This document shows, piece after piece, positions 1 through 11,121 of a stretch of DNA of 64,000 nucleotides. The number at the start of each line of letters is the position of its first letter. Positions within the stretch are counted from its first letter, which is position 1. Source of the DNA: Scolanthus callimorphus (lineage: Eukaryota; Cnidaria; Anthozoa; Actiniaria; Edwardsiidae); NCBI GenBank assembly GCA_033964015.1, contig CM066920.1, forward strand, positions 8,027,912 through 8,091,911. Direction: 5' to 3'. The position numbers and the translations under genes are program-made. The notes beneath the pieces are model-generated. The model saw only the letters and a list, made by a program, of their open reading frames with translations, did not search any database and was not told the DNA's origin.

Positions 1-255
1 TAGACACCGTACAGTGTCGTTGTTCCTTTCTCAAACCGGTTGGCTTGGTGAGCTCCCAGAATTCCATGGATAAGATTCCGAGAAGATGACTCTGAGAAGT
101 TGAGTCCTTTCATCGACTTTTAGTGAAAGTACAACGCCTATCACGTCAATTGTCGATTTGGCTACTTTTATGTTTAAGAAAACAAACAACTTATTCTGGA
201 TTGATATTGTAGTGTAATTGTACTGTAAATAGCTTAGCATAATCAAAGAGTCGAA

Positions 256-549
256 GATTATTATAACTTTGGCGAGCATTGTGGCGTATTATCCGGGCTC
301 TAATGAGCATTTTGGCGGGCTCTAATATATTAGAGCCCGCGCGAGTCAATCGGCGTTATGATTCTCGCCATAAATTTTCGCTTCCAAAGTTATAATACTA
401 GTAATGTAGTTGATGTTCTTGGGCGTGAATATGTTTTGGGCCCTTCTCAGTGCTCATTTTATTCCTCGCTGCGCTCGGGCTAAAATGAGCCTGAGTCGGG
501 CCCAAAACATATTTACGCCCGCGAACATCAACTATATTGTTATAATACC
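256..549. repeat. Nested fold-back repeats
   Basis: Two inverted repeats are set side by side. At 256-395, TATAACTTTGGCGAG returns as its complement near 385, and the centre holds the 26-bp palindrome at 313-340. At 386-549, about 50-bp arms (GTTGATGTTC, then ATATGTTTTGGGCCC) face each other across a short loop. Both look like MITE-type fold-back elements. Confidence 0.6.
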
Positions 550-2038
550 CTAGGAGGGTTCTTCCCACTGATCGGGGTACTCGTAGTATTTTTGCTCTTG
601 CGAGCGGCGCTATAAATGGGCTTTTATCACACGGCAGCCATCTTGGAAAAATCTTTTGTTTTTGCATGTGCAGCCTCATCATGACTACGAGTTTCCACGG
701 GGAAAACAAATAATTTTATCCAGGATGGTTGCCGGGTGATGAAGGGCCCATTACTTTCGAAGTGACAAACGCCAAGTCGTCAGCTCTTTCGGAATAGGTG
801 TCCGATGGCCTCACGAAGATGCAATCGGCAAGCCATCGCCTTTTATTCGACAGGTCGGCAACTCATCGTCTTTTAATCGACAGGTGTCGGGGAAAAATAA
901 GTTTCAGCAATTCGCTGATTGAACGGCTTTTATTCGGAATGCGTTCCGAGCAGGGTGACTAACTGATATTCAGTCATGAAGTATATACCAAAATTCTCTT
1001 GGACTGAACAAAAAGGCAATATTCCAAGTCTTTATTTCTGGTCGCAAAATTTCTTAAATATAGATAAAATCTGGATCTACGAAGTAGTTGAAATTGTTAT
1101 TTTGGGTTCATCACCCCACAAAGTAGAAGAAATTTGCAGAAATTGGGTCCCCTTCGAACATCGCTTCGAAACAATCTTTTTTGTGATATACGGGCATTAG
1201 GAATAACTTCGGGCGAAAGCAGAATTCTGGCTTTGGTAATACGTTTCAGCCTTTAATAAGTGGAATTTTTGGCATTTACAAACGGCTGTTAGATTATAGA
1301 TATCCAAAAACGTAAACACGACAGAGCGTAAAGCCATATTGGCTCTTGATACGAGTAGAAATTGGGACTCGGGTATTTTTTAGGGGTTTCAGAGAGAAAT
1401 CAAGGACAAGGGAAGGAATTAATTAGTATTTTTTTTAGGGGTACAAAACCGTAACAAGTTGAGCGAGAACACGTCCGCTTAGTTACAAATAGTACAATAA
1501 AAAAACGGTAGCTTCTATATAGTACCAACGCGGTTTTGGAATTTTTTAGGGTTCACTTTCAACAATGAGGCATTTTTTGGTGCCGCGTTTTATAGCGGCT
1601 TTGTATTTTTTGAGTCTTTTTTCCTTATTATTCTTCAAAGACCAAAAACAGACGACGTTTTCGAGGCGAAAAAAATACTGTTTCCCTCGGTCCCAGACAA
1701 TATGCGTTACGGTCATGGCAGCGCAAGCGACGCTTCATAAATGGAATGAAAATTGAAGTTCGAGATACCTGTCGTTGTCGCACGTCAACTAAAATGTAAG
1801 TTGAAGTTTTACTTGAATGCCATCCCAAAGGAATCAAGTATAAACAGGAGTACTGATATGAGGAACGAGGGCAAAACCTATCGGAAACAGTAGAAATGAT
1901 CAAAGTTATCCTAAGATTATATCCATTCTAACATCATTTCTATAGAGAATACGTTTTTCACACAATGCGCGTGAGTTCAAGATCACTATTATTGTCTATT
2001 TCCTTTGTTTTCCATTGTGTCACCCTTAGAATATATAG

Positions 2039-3182
2039 AGTTAAGGGGTGGACCATTAGAAATTGGGGGAGGGGGGGGTGGCAATATTTTTGCGTATGAA
2101 TTTTTTTTTCGGGGATCATGTTGTGCAGGAATTTTTTTTCGGACTCGAAGGCCATGTACGAATTTTTTTTTCGCAGACACACACACAAAAAAGTGGAAAA
2201 GGATAAACCCACGAGGGGTATCTTGCGCATCGGGCACTACCTGTTCCCGTGGCGTCCGTTTTCCACAGGCCGTCCAAATCCGCATGAACAAATCAACAAA
2301 ATTTTCTTAATATATTATATCAAGAGTGGATTACCAAGAGTTTCCATATTTACTATGTACGCCCGAATCACAGTCAGAAAAGTGTCTATTTTTAGAACTA
2401 GGATGCCCGCGAAAATTCGTCATCCACAGGGTTCCCACTTTCTCGCCACGCGAACAGCTGCGAGATCCAGCCTAAAATTAAATCGCAGATCAATGGAAAA
2501 ACCGTTAAAATCGCAAAGATAAGGTAGAATATTCTCTATTTTGTTGTGTATTGGGTATACGAGCATTCGAGCCTGAGCATTCGAATACTTTCGCGCGCGC
2601 AATTACGAAATTATTATTGGGTAGACGAACGTTCCGTTTTTTGTGTAAAGTAAACAATGCATGTAGGTTTTATTATTGATGCCACAAATTACGAAATTAT
2701 TATTATTCATTTGTGTGAAGCGGTCCACATGACGAATTTGTATACTTGTAACGTCGAACTCACGCTTATCTAAGTGTGATTCTTTCGAGCATATTGACTG
2801 CACTGCCTGCCAGGCCTATCACAACAGGGCATTTTTGGGAGAGTTTATTTTCCTCGGCAAGATAACACTTGTTCTTGTAAACGGCGCGAGGGCAGTGTCT
2901 TCGGTGCGTGAGTTCTCACCAACTATATATTTGGTGGTATTTTTAATGCGCGCGAAGCGCGCCGAAATTTTTATTAAGTAGAAAAATGCAAAAGAGAAGT
3001 TGCTGGAATAACTACTTAAGACATCTTTTTAATGTGAACCCAAGCCATGTCTTTGTAGGATTTTTATTTTCTAGCTTGAATCTCTGCAAGATTTTTTTTT
3101 TGGAAGGATTGGCCTTGCGCGAATTTTTTTTTGGGAATTGCCACCCCCCATCCCCCAACTTCTAATGGTCCACCCCTAACTT
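2039..3182. mobile_element. 1.1-kb element with ~50-bp terminal inverted repeats
   Basis: The left end reads AGTTAAGGGGTGGACCATTA, followed by a G-run and GTGGCAAT. The right end is its reverse complement with few changes. Poly-T tracts lie just inside both ends. The interior has no supportable coding sequence, so this is a non-autonomous element. No clear target duplication. Confidence 0.55.
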
Positions 3183-4549
3183 GTTTTTGTTTCTGACGAG
3201 TTTATGGAAATCGCTCTACTTTAGAGCACAATATTTTTATGGGTTAGATGTTTTTTGAGTGTTTTGTTTGTAGTATTTCGATACCACTGTGTCCCGTAAA
3301 AAGTGCTATGGAAGGCTGTAAGGTTTCGGCTACATAGTCACAGCAAATGTTTAGCTGCTGCGCCAGATCTGCCACCTCTGTAAAATAAAGCAAAGTGACA
3401 GAGACCCAACAGAGTGAAAACATATCGCGGCGGCGCCTCGTTCAAGTCATGGACCATGATAAACAACAGTCCTAAGTGAACTGTTTTGGTAGCTATCTAT
3501 CTGCAAGACCGGTTTCGGGACTCTGAAAAGAGACCCTTCGTCAGGTGCATATAGCTTAAGAGTCAGTGCACTCGCTGGATGCAAGATGCAAAGAATAACA
3601 AGTTGGCGACTAGTGAAAAACACGCTTCAGTTTTGAATTCTGATTCGACTCTGATTCTAATGCTCTCCTTCGGCTCGTGAGTTTATCACATTATAAACCA
3701 CAGAAATCCGCTTTTTATTGCTTAAATCATCATCAGCGCGTGCGCTAAAAGAACCAATCTGCGCGGGAGCAAAACCGTTTGGTCGCGCGCCCTGTTTCAG
3801 TTTTTAGTTTTGCCTTTTTGTTGTGTATAAAACAAATGTCCTCTGATTAGCGCCTCGTGAGTACACAACATTTTGACCACTTTATTACGTACTCATTCCG
3901 TGGTGTATAGGAGGACATACCACGAAAAATCAGAGGATATTTGTATCTTATTTTACACCTCCACTACAGGTAAATTTGAGTGGTCGAGCCGCCCACGTTG
4001 TTTACGAGAGGGGGAGGAAGATTACGCTTCTGCTTTCGATCACGTAGCTCTTGTGAAAACTGTATATTCCCACCTGACTTCCACGAATTCCTTAGACAAA
4101 TGGCGCGATTGAGAAAAGTATAGGCGCGCCATCTTCGGCGTGCATGGCTTATTCTGAAGTGTTAAAATCGACTTTTCAAGAACACTTTTATCGCATTTTC
4201 CAACATATAACTATATTTAGAAACTAGTCGAGTTTTTCAGCAAGTTAAACAGCCCAAATCAGCTAAACTCCACTTAAGAAAAAAAAAAGACTTATAGTAA
4301 GCAATGCTCTCTCGGCAAATTGGCTCCGCTTCCAAAATGAAAACCAACATGGCGCCCAAACCTATTAGCTTGCATTATGACGTCATTACAGTGCATCAAT
4401 CCTAATATCTGCAGAATGACGTCACGAACTGCGCGCAAACTAGATTTCGCTGCGTACTCGCGAATCGCGATAGTGACAGGTAACGCGACAGCGGCGCACA
4501 GAACTGTGGGCCCGTCACATATACGCGGCGCGTGGAACCTTAGACTTAA
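3183..4549. other. Non-coding stretch
   Basis: No gene recognised. It contains the ribozyme-like motif at 3497 and a dispersed repeat near 3675-3720 (TTATCACATTATAAACCACA) that recurs inverted near 52220-52255. A CpG-rich patch at 4310-4545 carries two TGACGTCA octamers. Open frames at 3873 and 4292 match nothing recognisable. Confidence 0.4.
3497..3554 (-). ncRNA. Type I hammerhead ribozyme-like motif (Penelope-like element type)
   Basis: On the - strand the order is: stem I left arm CTATATGCA, core CTGACGA, a stem II with one U-U mismatch and a TTTTCA loop, core GAAA, the short palindromic stem III ACCGGT, the cleavage triplet GTC, then the stem I right arm TTGCAGATAG. Stem I pairs at eight of ten positions. 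All conserved core bases are present. Such ribozymes with minimal stem III occur in the terminal repeats of Penelope-like retroelements. No reverse transcriptase is seen nearby. Confidence 0.55.
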
Positions 4550-4777
4550 AGAGCCTGTGTCAGCCGCCATTTTGTCAGCATAGCAACATACCAAGTCGGA
4601 GAAAGTATCCATTTCCATCGGCTGATTTAGAGAATATAGAGCATTGTTCTCGATTGAATTTGGTAAATCAAATCTGAAACTTTGTTTTTAGATGTTTATT
4701 GAGAGATTTCTACACGTTATTCGTCTTCTAATATCGAACAAAAACGACAACAAAAAGGAGTGGCTGACACGGGCTCT
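4550..4777. mobile_element. TTAA-flanked MITE, copy 1
   Basis: A 228-bp element. Its ends AGAGCCTGTGTCAGCC and GGCTGACACGGGCTCT are inverted with one mismatch. TTAA is duplicated at 4546-4549 and 4778-4781, the target choice of piggyBac-type transposases. No coding capacity. Confidence 0.75.
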
Positions 4778-4781
4778 TTAA

Positions 4782-6670
4782 CAGGCCAAATTATCTGGAT
4801 TATCGAATTGCTAGTTATTCTCTGTACCTACACAGTTTAATGAATGCGGTATTTTGAGCGAAAATAAAATACAAACGCTACTCAATTTATTATGCCCACA
4901 TTATAACCCTTCGAGCAAAGATTTGTAACTAACGACTAACGTTATTGAAAACGCCATATCTGCTATATATAATCTAAAGCCGCCTACATTTCGACTGGTT
5001 AGACCAACCTCTCTCGCGGCGATATATCTATATATACCTTCATCATTTATTCGATTTGGTATTTATAGTTCTCTTATGTGACAAGTTTAGGAGTGAGCCC
5101 AAGGCAAGGTCTTGTTGTTGTTGTCGGCCTTATTTTGTTACTTTGTTCAAAGCCAGAATAAACGGGAATGCGGCAAATGTTGTGATGACCTCATGATATT
5201 TACACCTGTGGTAGCGTCTGTCATTATGTCTGCCTTGGCCTGCGTAGCAAACGTGTGTTTTCAGGGAAAAGAAACCCACAGAAACGGAGGAGGAAGCGAC
5301 AAGAAGTTCGACGAGCCGGTTTTTAGCCGTGCGAAAATGGGTCGAGCCAAAAACGCGTTCGCTCGCTCCCGCCGCTTTCCCCTTTTCTCTCGGTTTCTTT
5401 TCCCTAAAAAAAGGAGGTCTGTCTTGCACGTCTTGGACACCCAAGACATGTATTTCGTAATGTGAAAACTTAAACTCTCGTGCAAAATTCGATGCACTGA
5501 AGCCCCGCATGCTTGTTTATTTATACAACACGGCATTAGGGCTTTACTTAGCGGCAAAGCGAAAACAATGATACACGAAGCAACAGTAATAATGGCATTT
5601 CTTTAAAAGGTTTCGATCAAATAGAGCTCTTAAAGCGTTTCCGCTGCTATTGATTTATCATTATTCTAACTAAATAATTCTCAAAGGATTAATTATCTAC
5701 AAGTAAATTCCATTTGAAGTCCTTGTTGTATCTGTATTTTACAGAAACGAGTCCTAATAATCACTTCACAAAGGATAACGACGTCAAGTTAGTCAATAGA
5801 AGTTGAGAGCAATATGAAGTGTTTATAAAAAATAACACTTGGGAATATGATAAGAAACGCTCAAAACGAGACAGAAGGACACTAGCGATTCGTAAAGGCG
5901 ATACTTTTCTTCCGAGGCTCAAAACAAAGAAATTAAGACAAGTAATGTAATCTTCTTTTTTTGGCTTTTTCTTAAAACTACACGATCGTGATGTCGCAAG
6001 CCAGCCGCCTGTTCAATAGTGATAGCATGCGAACGTGGTGCGTCATTTTGGACCTTAATAAGGCTCTACGAGATAAAGACACGTTTTTCTTGGCTTCTGT
6101 TCCTCGTCAGCTGTGATTCGAAAACAAACAGCTGCGCCGCAAACGTGAAATGGGTGACTTGAATGATAATAAACCTAGACAAAGAAATGAGAAATGTATT
6201 CCTTAATCAATGAATTCTTTATCAGGGGCAGCCAACGAGAAATTACCGCAAAACACCTTGAACTAGCATTACTAGGGGCATTTCAACGTAAAAGCGACGG
6301 AGGAATGTGTTAATCTTTTCCTTTTTATTTTCATTTATAGTTCGGATTTCCTAGCACAGGTCTAGTGATTCAAAATTTGTTTTCCTTTTTTATTGCATTC
6401 TTTCTTTTATATATATTCGTTTAATCTCATTTATTTCACTTAATCTTCTTTTGTCTCAAATTGTAAGAGCATTGAGGTCATATAATGCTCTAAAACTATT
6501 ATCATTATTATTAAAATTGTTAGGATTAAAAACAGGTTATCCAAAAACGCCAGGCAAAATAATGTGATGTCCGAAAATGCTAGAAGAACTTTCTACCTGC
6601 CATAGAAGGCTTCCGAAGAGATATTTAGCGAAAAGTGCGTTGGGTATTCCTGCTTTATGAGTTAAATGGG
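4782..6670. other. Non-coding stretch
   Basis: Nothing supportable. Overlapping frames on both strands at 5112-5557 lie in a moderately GC-rich patch, have no recognisable domain and are probably chance. Confidence 0.4.
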
Positions 6671-6675
6671 TTAAA

Positions 6676-6898
6676 AGAGCCTGTGTCAGCCGCCATTTTG
6701 ACAGCATAACAACATAGCAACTTGGAGAAAGCATCCATTTCCATCGGCTAATTTAGAGAATATAGAGCAATGTTCTCGATTGAATTTGGTAAATGAAATC
6801 AGAAACTTTGTTTTCAGATGTTTATGGAGATTTCTACATGTAATTCGTCTTCTAATTCGAACGAAAAGAATAACAAAGGAGTGGCTGACATGGGCTCT
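6676..6898. mobile_element. TTAA-flanked MITE, copy 2
   Basis: A 223-bp copy of the element at 4550, mostly identical over its length, flanked by TTAAA on both sides. Confidence 0.75.
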
Positions 6899-7152
6899 TT
6901 AAAAGACCTCGACGAATATAATGAATGTTATATGAAGTTCCCATCTTTAAAAAGCTGCTAGCAAACAGCAAGGGCTTTACTTGTAGGGCTTAAACGAGAA
7001 TAATATGGATTAACCAATATCGCGACAAATATTTATTTTATCCAAGGGGTCAGTCAATTCCTTTACAATCGATTACATCCATAACCTAATCGTATTTGCT
7101 TATCGTCTTTGCTTAAGCCGTTCTAAAGATTCCCAAAATACAACTTCGAGCG

Positions 7153-7529
7153 ACATAACCCAAAAATGGCAAGATTTCTACCCTAAGGTCAGGTAAAGTC
7201 AGATAGGCTGGATTCTTTGCATAGAGTATCCTTATACAATAAGAAACAAAATAGAAATGAGTATTTTTTTTCTAATTGATCCGTCTTTAAGATATGAGGA
7301 GTTACACTTTGGTTGCTGCAGCACTTTTTGACATTTTTTGTTAGAATTGTAGGCAAATTTTGCCATAAAACGATGCAGTAACCAAAGTTTAGCAGCTGAT
7401 ATCTTAAAGACGGAAAAAATACTCATTTCTATTTTGTTTCTTATTGCATAAGGATACTCTATGCAAAAAATCAAGCCTATCTGACTTTACCTGACCTTAG
7501 GGTAGAAATATTGCCATTTTGGGTTCTGT
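7153..7529. mobile_element. Fold-back element, family A copy 1
   Basis: The ends ACATAACCCAAAAATGGC and its near complement at 7510-7529 open arms of about 150 bp. The arms carry CTACCCTAAGGTCAGG and GAGTATCCTTATA in both orientations. A close copy is at 32815-33179. Confidence 0.7.
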
Positions 7530-7682
7530 CACTCCGAGCACTAGTGAAATATTCGCTCAGATGTCATACGGCTTCACTTGTAAAGGGATCTTCTAGAGCG
7601 CACATCTTTCTTACCAATCCCGCAGACGACGCATATTCTGGGTCTTTCTGCATTTGCCAGAGATATACCATAGGTTCTAATA

Positions 7683-7913
7683 TATAGATTTTGCCACTGG
7701 CTAAAAGCGGAGCTCCCGGTTACATATTTTTCTGTGTTGGGGTCTTGGTTTACCTGTGTGGGGGCGCGCAGACACGGACGCGCCAGCGATACCCAAATGG
7801 GAATACCGCTGAAACATGAAAAATGAAGTCGATCGTTATACCTGAGTTCTACTTTGAGCTATTGTATTCTTCCTGCGATACCTATGATGCTCCGCTCTAA
7901 GGAGCTCCGCTAT
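7683..7913. mobile_element. Short element of the AGCGGAGCTCC-end family, copy 1
   Basis: Starts TATAGATTTTGCCACTGGC, then AAAGCGGAGCTCC. It ends GGAGCTCCGCTAT, so the inverted repeat is about 25 bp inside the left end but at the right tip. The interior matches the copy at 16213 almost throughout. Asymmetric end repeats recall Helentron-type elements. Confidence 0.6.
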
Positions 7914-8650
7914 TATAGCCCGCGATGCGTCATGGGAGCAAATAGGTATACCAAAACAGAATCATGGACACTGTTGGTATGAATAACCATATTTACCATA
8001 CCGCTTATGGCAAATGATTCAACCGATACATAGCTCGCAAGGACGTTTGTACTAGGTTAACATGAGAATTTCATCTTCTCCTATGACACACCGCGGGCAG
8101 TTGTGGTAGTGTAACCGAAAAATTGTCAGTCAGTTTTTGGGGAAGCTCTGCCCGGTCGCGTTTGTGTTGTTTCTCGGGAAACTCTCGTGCAAAGTCTCGG
8201 TGCGCTTGACAATTCTCCTCGAGCCTCTGGATTCCAGGGTAGGGGAAGCGTGCAACGGAAAAAGAATCTGTTCCAAACTTGGATTAAATAATTCGGCTGA
8301 TCATAGTTCACTTATTTACAACCTAGTGTCCAAAGGCACACGGCACCGGCGTCTAAAAAATATTGAGATGTATTTCCTCTGTTTGGATATTCCATACTTT
8401 GTTGATATTCCAACCAACTTTCTCAAACTCGTTAAATCATAAGTGTGAAGGAGATTTGGATGCGCGTTCTTAATTTGCATAGATTTTTGAGATTTTATTC
8501 CTTTTTTCTCGACAATAAATTACTTGTTTGGAAACTATATCAAACACTCAACAGTGTTTTCCATCACCTATCCAGGCATTTTCACGGTAAAAAACATCGA
8601 ACGCCGGAATATGCTTTGTACATCCAAATAAAAACAAAATGCTGGGAAAA
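7914..8650. other. Non-coding stretch
   Basis: No recognisable gene. The 101-codon frame at 8137 has no domain or splice context. Confidence 0.35.
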
Positions 8651-8658
8651 AATTTTTC

Positions 8659-8730
8659 CATCCTCCATAGCTCAGTGTTTAGAGCAGCCAAGCGGTATCT
8701 AAAGGGTCTTGGTTTCACGGCGGCTGTTGG
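8659..8730 (+). repeat. tRNA-like SINE head or tRNA pseudogene
   Basis: TAGCTCAGTGTTTAGAGCA matches the internal A box of a polymerase III tRNA promoter. TTGGTTTCACGGC, about 45 bases later, is a degraded B box. The cloverleaf does not close well, so a functional tRNA is unlikely. Confidence 0.4.
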
Positions 8731-9304
8731 CTCGTAAGTTTTTGATCTGGATATATACATAGTATATTCACCAAAAACGCTGGATGTAATATATCAAACA
8801 CGAGAAGGGCCTTTGTTGAGGATTTACAAGCCGGCTTTCCAACCGATTTCGGGGTATTTTACATTTTACTTACATTTTTTTATTATTTACAAATGGTAAT
8901 AATATCATCTTTTATGGGAGTCTTAATAGCTTATTCTTTGATGTACTTTCATCTTATTTTTCATCATCTTATTTTTCATTTATATGTTCATTATTTTAAC
9001 ATGACGTTCCGGCTCAGAAAGAAACAAATGTTGATCTATCGGCTGTTTTCGTCTGCGAAATACTCTGGGATTTTTTTTATGAGGTATGTTAAGCCATGTA
9101 TGGCAGAAAACATTCTAATTTTCAAAATTGCTAAACATCAAAATAAAAACACCGAAGCATAGTGTAAAAGCTTGTCTAATCTTGATCCTAATGCATATAT
9201 GAAATTAAAAGTTTTTACTCATTTTTTTTCGGAATTGCTCATAATTCATCATTACCAATTACTATACTATCAAGCACGGTGAGTACTGTTCACTTCAATG
9301 AAGC

Positions 9305-9336
9305 CCACAAACAAACAAACAAACAAACAAACAAAC
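9305..9336. repeat. (AAAC)n microsatellite
   Basis: About seven tandem CAAA units. Confidence 0.85.
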
Positions 9337-9339
9337 GAA

Positions 9340-10113
9340 CAAAGAGTAAACGTAATAAAAAGAATCCTCGCATTTTCAGGTCGTTTTTGTTTTTCTGTTC
9401 TTCTGTTCCACCAGTATAACTTTCAAGCCAATAAGATTCTTCCTGCTTCGCCTGCTAACCAGGTTTCTGAAGCGACGAAAATCCAGTTGACTGCACTAGA
9501 CGAAACAGGGTAAGTACTTGATTGGCCAAGATGGTTTGACAGGCCAAACCGAAAAATCAAACAATTTATTATATAGAAAATTCCCAGCGCGAAAAACAAA
9601 AACGATTCTGGCTGTAACAGAATAAGTAGCGCTTGCAGGGTTTCTCTTAAGGCCCCTAGTTAATATATTTCTTACGTGATTATGTGGAGCTTATAACTTA
9701 GAAACCTTTTAAGAACACTTAAGGTTTAAATTGCACAAAAAATAATAAGGTATCATTGTAGCTCCAAATCACGCACCATTTCACCTTCACATCAAAATAA
9801 GCAGAATCAATAAATACCAGAGATCTGTCATCTTGCTCTTATGATACCGACTGGCACACTACTTCGATTTGTTAAAAGAATTATGGAAACTTTGTCGGTA
9901 CTATCAACTATCACGTAGTAGAAAGTGACCAGGGGAGCCAATCTCATTGAAGGATTCGTGAAAGTATGCTGGTCGGTTTCTAAAGAAGTAGATATCAGTG
10001 AAATGATGGTTTTAACTCGTAAACGTCATTCTTGAATAGGGAGTCAAGAAAGTACAAATATAACATAGCAGTTACAACGCGGAGCAACACTAGAGCAATA
10101 GGTGTAGAACAGT
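9340..10113. other. Non-coding stretch
   Basis: No gene. CCAGTTGACTGCACTAGACG at 9482 is half of the fold-back family found at about 24055 and 45490. Confidence 0.35.
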
Positions 10114-10248
10114 CACAGGCTTACCATTCTCTAGGGGGTTATGACTTGCGGCTCGACGCGAGCAAATAATTATGAGGTAAACACGAGATATCACGGCGTG
10201 CCAAGCTGCAAGTAAAAACATAACCCCTAGAGGATGGTGAAGCTTGTG
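10114..10248. repeat. Fold-back MITE
   Basis: The arms, CACAGGCTTACCATTCTCTA running into GGGGGTTATG, are mirrored at 10219-10248. No clear target duplication. Confidence 0.6.
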
Positions 10249-11053
10249 GAACTATAAAGCAGGCTGACACACTAACAAACAAATGTGGAGACCAACATCT
10301 AGCTGTTTGACAAATCGTGTAAGAGCTTTAAAGGAAGTTGACGTCGTAAGAGTGATGTTCATCTAAATCCACAAGCATATGGTAGCGGACAAGGAAGTGC
10401 ATACGATTAGACGATCTAGTGGTAAAGCATTTACTGTATTACAACCTTACTTGGGGTTTTCATAATTTTGCAAACTCTGCACTAACAAATTGATTGTAGT
10501 TTTCAAAGCGTTCCCGAATCAAACAGCACGGTAGCTTTTCTAATACCTTAAAAAAAGCGATCTCTGTGGCTGCTAAGCATTAGTTGTGCTATTTAAGAAA
10601 GCTGCTAAAACACGGTTTTTAAACACAGTTTATGAAAACAGAATTTATGAAAACCGCACATTAATTGCCTTCAACGACATTGTAATCTCACAGTTTTCAA
10701 AAAGTCTTAAATTTTTTTAACGATTCGATTCATATGACATTCTATTTCCACACAAAATACAAATTAGTCTAACGCGTAATTGTGGAAAACAACCTACAAG
10801 TTATATCGCAAGTAAGGCATTTCGGCTCCGCAATGGGTGGGAACTAGCCACGAAATTCAAATTGGATTCAATGACTCAAAAGTGCCCGAAAGGGGATCAC
10901 TATTTAATGGCTGGGAAGCCTAGAGGCTAAAAGAACTTCGTATTAAGTTCAAGAATTAATTAAAAATGACGGATGTAGGATGGTATTTAGCATGATTGTT
11001 ACTGATGAATGGTTAATGCGATGGCGTCTCGAGTTCTTTGACGAGGAGTGGCC

Positions 11054-11061
11054 TATAAAAA
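11054..11061 (+). promoter_or_regulatory. Orphan TATA box
   Basis: TATAAAAA after GGCC, with an initiator-like CCACATT about 30 bases downstream and a splice donor soon after. It resembles the member 4 promoter in layout. No coding exon is recognisable in the next 17 kb, so it may serve cluster member 1 through a long intron or mark a lost gene. Confidence 0.4.
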
Positions 11062-11084
11062 GAAGTAGGGCTTTCTCATGAGCC

Positions 11085-11121
11085 ACATTCAATCAAGACT
11101 GAACCCGCCTAACGGAGCAAG
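11085..11121 (+). other. Candidate short 5' UTR exon
   Basis: About 37 bp from the expected start site to the donor GCAAG|GTAAGC. It has no ATG after the predicted start. The partner acceptor is unknown; 25748, 28388 and an unseen site are all possible. Confidence 0.35.

Noticed and set aside
2005..2522. 100-134 codon frames on both strands
   Set aside because: Low-complexity poly-T/G tracts inside an inverted-repeat element; no domain.
5112..5557. Overlapping frames of 98-126 codons
   Set aside because: Mutually exclusive frames on both strands of a GC-richer patch; nothing recognisable.
8659..8730. Functional tRNA gene
   Set aside because: The A box is good, but the B box and stems are degraded.
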